From Dendrophyllia cribrosa (lineage: Eukaryota > Cnidaria > Anthozoa > Scleractinia > Dendrophylliidae), in assembly GCA_024195265.1 (NCBI GenBank), contig JAJLRJ010000013.1, positions 17,864,021 to 17,928,020 of the forward strand: a stretch of DNA of 64,000 nt. Reading direction: 5' to 3'. The position numbers were made by a program, and so were the translations under genes. Below the pieces are notes generated by a model. The model did not search any database and was not told the origin of the DNA. It worked only from the letters and a program-made list of their open reading frames with translations. Within the stretch, counting starts at the first letter, position 1; every line of letters starts with the position of its first letter. Positions 59,659-64,000 of this stretch are shown piece by piece.

Positions 59659-60111
59659 TTATTTTGACTGTTTTGTACTTAATCGTTTGATGAGATCTGT
59701 TCGCCTTTCTTTCTGTGTTTGTTGTTTAGCTTGAAGTCGAGCCTCTCTAGAAATTGGTTTGACTATCTCTACTTCCATAGGTAGTGAATTAGTTGATTTG
59801 TAAGGTCTCCGTTTGATAAGAGATCCACTTCCGCAAGAAGGGCATTCAGAAAGTGGTATGTCGTGACTACAATATTTTCTTGGAAATGAAAACAATTTGA
59901 ACGCCACATCTACATCAGGTTTAAATTTACATAAACATCGTGCTTTAATTAAATAGTTTGAAACTTGTTCCATGGTGTTTCCATATACTAGTAAAGCTTC
60001 AACAATTCGTTTTTTTATCTCCAAACCATATTCTTCCTGTTCCCATGTTCTTATTAATAACATGGTATCATCAATAATTTCCTCATCAATCAAAATTTTT
60101 CGATTAGCCAT
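59659..60111 (-). CDS. Unknown right-end protein with possible zinc site (E2)
   Basis: 150 residues, not recognised. Helical first half (KILIDEEIIDDTMLLIRTWE), then RCLCKFKPD...KYCSHDIPLSECPSCGSGS, a Cys/His cluster that may bind zinc, and a basic tail. It is the gene nearest the right inverted repeat, which supplies its promoter (ggaattaaagaaataataag). This mirrors PolB at the left repeat: both inverted repeats drive an inward gene. Confidence 0.6.
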   Translation of the reverse strand: MANRKILIDEEIIDDTMLLIRTWEQEEYGLEIKKRIVEALLVYGNTMEQVSNYLIKARCLCKFKPDVDVAFKLFSFPRKYCSHDIPLSECPSCGSGSLIKRRPYKSTNSLPMEVEIVKPISREARLQAKQQTQKERRTDLIKRLSTKQSK

Positions 60112-60132
60112 TTGCTTTTATTAGTACTTATT

Positions 60133-60371
60133 ATTTCTTTAATTCCATTTTTTTTTTATAATTTTCATGTTCATTAAGTGTGAGTTCTAGCACATTTTCG
60201 TTAAATTATAGTGATTTAACGAAAAATAAGCGATTGCGCACTCGTTGTGACTCACGAGTCGTGAACGCGTGAACGCGTGTGAACGCGTGCACAGACCATT
60301 TTGTCGTTAAATTAATGTGAATGGTCGATAATTTAACGAAAATGTGTTAGAACCGGCCTTATTACACTACT
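60133..60371. repeat. E2 right terminal inverted repeat
   Basis: Reverse complement of 43515-43745, ending CCTTATTACACTACT, with the same internal self-complementary arms. Its inner edge carries the ttaaagaaat promoter motif for the 59659-60111 gene. Confidence 0.9.
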
Positions 60372-63007
60372 GTCTTCAATGCTTCAGCTCTAAAGAAATA
60401 TTAACTAATCATAAAGAAAACTGCATACAAGTGAATGGCACACAAGCTATAAAAATGCCTGACAAGGATAATAATATACTAAAATTCAACAATTTCCATA
60501 AACAACTACCGGTACCATTTGTTATTTATGCAGATTTTGAAGCAATTACTGAAAAAATACATGGTTGTCAGCCTGACAATGATAAATCATACACAGAGGC
60601 TTATCAGAAGCATACAGACTGTAGTTATGGTTATAAGGTTGTTTGTTGCTACAATGATAAATACACCAAACCAGAGCAAATATATAGAGGTGAAAAAGCT
60701 GTTCACAAATTTATGGAAGCTATGCTGGGGGAAGTCAAATATTGTAAGAAAGTGATGAAAAAAGAATTCAATAAACCATTAAGAATGACAAAAGATGATG
60801 AAGAAGAATTTCAAAAAGCTAAAGAATGCCATATATGTGATCAAAAGTATGCAGAGAAAGATATTAAAGTTAGAGATCATTGCCATATAACTGGTAAATA
60901 CAGAGGCTCTGCTCACCAAGAATGTAATCTGAAACTAAGAGTGAATCCAGCAGAGATAAAAATTCCTGTTATATTCCATAATCTCAGAGGTTATGATAGT
61001 CATTTCATCATGCAAGAGATTGGTGAAATAGTCAAGAAGCACACATACAAAAATAAGAAAGGAGAAGACAAACAGATGAATATAAATGCTATACCAAACA
61101 ATATGGAAAAGTATATGGCTTTCATGCTTGGTAATCATCTTACCTTCATTGATAGTTTCCAGTTTATGAGCTCTAGTTTAGATAAACTAGTAAGCAATCT
61201 ACCAAAAGAATCATTAAAATATACCTCTCAACAATTCAAAGGTGAAAAGCTTAATTTAATGTTACAAAAAGGAGTCTATCCATATGACTTCATGGACAGT
61301 TTTGATAAATTCAATAAACAACTACCACCAAAAGCAGAATTTTACAGCATATTAAATGATGTATGCATATCAGATGAAGACTATAAGCATGCTCAAACTG
61401 TTTGGGAAACCTTCATGCTTAAAAATATGGGTGAGTACCATGATTTATATCTTAAATCTGACATCCTTCTGTTAGCTGATGTGTTTGAAAACTTCAGAAA
61501 GACCTGTCTGCAATACTACAAATTAGACCCATGTCATTATTTCACATCTCCAGGATTATCTTGGGATGCTATGCTAAAAATGACTAATATTAAATTAGAA
61601 CTGATGACTGATATTGACATGTTTCAATTCATTGAAAAGGGGATGAGAGGTGGTATTTCTTATATAGCCAATAGATATGGGAAAGCCAACAACAAATACA
61701 TGAAATCATACAATGAGAAGGCGCCCTCAAAGTATATCATGTATCTTGATGCTAACAATCTCTATGGTTGGGCTATGTCACAATACCTACCAACTGGCGG
61801 TTTCAAATGGATGACAGAAAATCAGATTAAGAAGTTAGACTTAACTAAATATAAAGAAGATAGCAACAAAGGTTTAATACTAGAAGTAGACATGGAATAT
61901 CCTGAAGAATTGCACAGCCTTCATAATGACTACCCATTAGGACCAGAGAAAGTTAAAGTGACTAGCAATATGTTATCTGGGTATTGCCGAAAGATAGCTA
62001 CCAAATATAATATATCAACAGGCCTTGTACAAAAACTAATTCCAACTTTAAGAAACAAAGAAAAGTATGTTCTTCATTACAGAAACCTACAATTATACAC
62101 TGATCTTGGTTTGAAAATAACAAAAGTTCATAGAGTACTAGAATTCAATCAGTCCGCATGGTTGAAGCAATATATTGATTTCAACACGCAGAAAAGAACT
62201 AATGCCAAAAATGCCTTTGAGAAAGATTTCTTCAAACTTATGAACAACAGTGTATTTGGAAAAACAATGGAAAATATCAGAAAGAGAATAGATGTCAGAT
62301 TAGTAACTGATGAGAAGAAACTATTAAAAATGACTGCTAAACCTACATATGTAAGTAGCAAAATCTTCAATGAAAACCTTGTAGCCGTTCATAAGATCAA
62401 AGAAACACTAACCCTTAACAGGCCGGCATATGTGGGTATGTGTATCCTAGATCTGAGTAAGACATTAATGTATGATTTTCATTATAAATACATCAAAAAG
62501 AAGTATAATAAGGCTAAACTTCTATTTACTGATACAGATAGTTTAACTTATGAAATCGAAGCTGAAGATGTCTACTCAGACTTCTGGAACGATAAACATT
62601 TGTTTGATAACAGCGACTACCCGGAAAACTCATTATATTTCGATAAAACTAATAAAAAAGTAATTGGTAAATTCAAAGATGAGGCTGCAGGAATTCCTAT
62701 TTGCGAATTTGTTGGCCTACGATCAAAAATGTATAGCTATATGAAAGACAACAAATCAGGAGGTAAGACTGCTAAAGGAATCAAAAAGAATATAATCAAA
62801 AATGATATCAAACATGAAAACTATAAAAATACGCTATTTGAGAAAAAACAGATGCACCACAGAATGAAAACAATCAGAAGCCAAAAACATCAACTAGGAA
62901 GTTATGAAATCAATAAAGTATCACTCAGTTGTTTTGATGACAAAAGATATCTGCAAGAAGATGGAATCAGCAGTTATGCATATGGCCATTATGCGATCAT
63001 TAATTAA
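60372..63007 (+). pseudogene. polB: Protein-primed DNA polymerase B, 3' part (E1)
   Basis: Continuation of the gene cut at 43514; the first six bases are the duplicated GTCTTC. Contains IYADFEAI (exonuclease), DHCHITGKYRGSAHQECN, IFHNLRGYDSHFI, motif A YLDANNLYGWAM, motif B NNSVFGKTMEN and motif C FTDTDSLTYEI, all intact. The final 229 bp belong to the E1 inverted repeat. Apart from the E2 insertion no frameshift was seen, in contrast to the E1 capsid genes. The apparent ATG at 60344 lies in the E2 repeat and is not the gene's start. Confidence 0.92.
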
Positions 63008-63263
63008 ATCCAAAAATATATCCCAGAAGTTAGAAACCATTATCTATATTCCAGAAATACGAGCGCCATTTAATAGACACCAATATATGAAAACCAATAT
63101 ATATTCCCGAAATACGAGCGCAATTTCATAGACACCAAAATACGAGCGCAAATCCGATATAAACCATTATATGGATGCCATTATATGGCTGTGGTATCGG
63201 GGTTGGGTTTGGTAACAGCGCATTTTGCAAAAATGCGCTGGTACCCCCAACCCCTATACTACT
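62779..63263. repeat. E1 right terminal inverted repeat, 485 bp
   Basis: Partner of 28711-29195. Includes the PolB 3' end and a terminal 73-nt hairpin (63191-63263). Confidence 0.92.
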
Positions 63264-63269
63264 GGGATT
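63264..63269. repeat. Target-site duplication of E1 (right)
   Basis: GGGATT, identical to 28705-28710. Confidence 0.9.
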
Positions 63270-63552
63270 TGCCTCTTTTGTATGATATTATTATCGGAGG
63301 TTTCTTGTAATTGGCTTTTAGCAGTGGCTGATTTTGTATTAAACTCCAGTTATTCATCACTATTTGTTTGAGATTATGCACTACTGGGTGGTACGTAATG
63401 GCAAAAGGCAATATCTTATCATGAGTCGTTTTCTTTTGTTCGAGTGCCGACTGTCTAAAGGTGAAATTGACCCCTGATAGCGATCTTTCTATGACTGTTT
63501 TGGATACCCACGCGCTATAAGGCGTAGTTTGATGTTAGCGAGGCACTCTTGA
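63270..63552. other. Host sequence; no gene recognised
   Basis: Resumes host DNA after E1. Too short and featureless to assign. Confidence 0.4.
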
Positions 63553-63919
63553 AGTGTTGTTTTTGACGAGTTCGTTCTCAGTAGTCTAATTTCTTCGCCT
63601 TTGATAAAACCATTAGCATTATCAGGTGATAAGCTTGCAATTTGCGCAGATGGCATAATTTATCTTCGCACTCTATCCCAGAGCACAACACAAGTGGTTA
63701 CTGGTTCTAATACGTTGCCTGTATCTTCAAATGCAATGAACGTGGCTTTTCTCGGTGATGATATAGTTTTTTGTGAAGGCCATTGCGTCAAGATGTTAAA
63801 CTCTGGTACCCTATCAGTAATTTCCGGCAGTGATAGTACCGTTGATTCTGATGGTTCTGTGTCTAAGCTGTGCCAGCCACTGGGTATATGCGTAGAATTT
63901 GATCGTAATGTCTATCTTA
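63553..63919 (+). pseudogene. Host coding-like fragment with CQPLGICVEFD motif, cut by a MITE
   Basis: The frame is open for 122 codons after a TGA at 63550-63552 and contains LSGDKLAICADGII, VAFLGDDIVFCEGHC and CQPLGICVEFDRNVYLT. The last stretch recalls NHL-like repeat proteins that I associate with anthozoan genomes. The frame is interrupted at 63921 by the CAGGGGCGTAGC repeat. No start or splice site could be fixed. It may be unrelated to the REJ gene. Confidence 0.45.
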
Positions 63920-63920
63920 C

Positions 63921-64000
63921 CAGGGGCGTAGCTACCTGTACGCACGTACGCACGTGCGTACCTGAAAAAGTCGAAAAAAAGAAAGATTTGGGACTTGAGG
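63921..64000. repeat. Copy of the CAGGGGCGTAGC MITE (runs off the window)
   Basis: Begins caggggcgtagctacctgta and continues as the reverse complement of the right part of 8272-8437. Confidence 0.75.

Larger units (their letters stand above)
43515..60371. mobile_element. Inner Polinton/adintovirus-type element E2 (16,857 bp)
   Basis: A complete second element with AGTAGT termini, inverted repeats of about 235 bp and a 6-bp target duplication, inserted in the E1 polymerase gene. Gene set: PolB, integrase, PLA2, X, MCP, amphipathic protein, penton, core-like protein, ATPase, zinc ribbon/X fusion, protease, fibre, 2TM protein and three right-end genes absent from E1. It lacks the VLTF3-like gene. 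Codon choice is less A/T-extreme than E1 and the proteins are diverged, so E1 and E2 are different lineages. Internal rearrangements have altered the ATPase end, the X tail and the PLA2 start. Confidence 0.93.
28711..63263. mobile_element. Outer Polinton/adintovirus-type element E1, interrupted by E2
   Basis: About 17.7 kb of E1 remains after removing the nested 16.9-kb element E2. Diagnostic content: 485-bp inverted repeats starting AGTAGT, 6-bp target duplication, protein-primed family-B polymerase, retroviral-type integrase with chromodomain, FtsK/HerA-type packaging ATPase, hexon-type MCP, penton, adenain protease, parvovirus-type PLA2 and a collagen-stalk fibre. The two terminal repeats differ at only a handful of positions, suggesting recent insertion or homogenisation. 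Several genes carry frameshifts, some at homopolymers, so decay and sequencing error must be separated. PolB is additionally broken by E2. Confidence 0.93.

Noticed and set aside
60344..60371. ATG at 60344 as start of the right-hand PolB fragment
   Set aside because: It lies in the E2 terminal repeat. The fragment is the continuation of the gene beginning at 42392.
43509..60379. An 8-bp target duplication (TGTCTTCA) for E2
   Set aside because: It would require termini starting GTAG. Reading termini as AGTAGT, as in E1, gives a 6-bp duplication GTCTTC, matching E1 and the family norm.

Overview
The window is eukaryotic genomic DNA, most likely from a cnidarian and probably an anthozoan (inference). 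It carries two nested integrated viral elements of the Polinton/Maverick-adintovirus type. Supporting the host call are spliced exons of a REJ/polycystin-like gene, a reading frame with a CQPLGICVEFD motif I associate with anthozoan proteins, DIRS-like and Penelope-like retroelement remnants, many foldback elements, satellites and long poly-G/poly-C tracts. No bacterial features are present.

Host left flank (1-28710). Positions 1-19600 are almost entirely repeats. They include foldback elements, a 54-bp minisatellite, gag zinc-knuckle and tyrosine-recombinase remnants, a Penelope-like RT fragment, MITEs, and an 86-bp satellite at 13.1-14.4 kb. Three phase-compatible exons of a REJ gene lie at 19612-20021, 24820-25426 and 27633-27809. 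A 2.4-kb palindrome sits in the first intron and a cluster of tRNA-like repeats in the second.

Outer element E1 (28711-63263) has a 6-bp target duplication (GGGATT) and 485-bp terminal inverted repeats starting AGTAGT. Its order is: VLTF3-like factor, 2TM protein, unknown, collagen-stalk fibre, packaging ATPase (leftward genes), then core-like protein, penton, amphipathic virion protein, hexon-type MCP, virion protein X, adenain protease, zinc ribbon, PLA2, integrase, small DNA-binding proteins and protein-primed PolB. MCP, X, protease, integrase and a small coiled-coil gene carry frameshifts.

Inner element E2 (43515-60371) sits inside the PolB gene of E1, with its own GTCTTC target duplication and about 235-bp inverted repeats, also starting AGTAGT. 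It has an intact 1305-aa PolB, then integrase, PLA2, X, MCP, amphipathic protein, penton (frameshifted) and core-like protein on the minus strand. On the plus strand follow the ATPase (3' end replaced), a zinc-ribbon/X fusion, protease, fibre and 2TM protein. Three minus-strand replication or regulatory genes complete it. The block is syntenic with E1 apart from PolB orientation and a relocated X-tail/protease segment.

The most interesting signal is in the gene junctions. In both elements the integrase has no AUG before its first catalytic Asp and lies in the -1 frame of PLA2, behind an in-register A AAA AAC heptamer. The protease lies in the -1 frame of X behind A AAA AAC (E1) or A AAA AAG (E2). 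In E2 the PLA2 lies in the -1 frame of X behind G GGA AAC plus stop. This looks like a retrovirus-style gag-pro-pol frameshift strategy in a DNA virus lineage. Other signals are terminal hairpins, element-specific palindromic arrays in the same divergent promoter, gene-end hairpins and class-specific promoter motifs.
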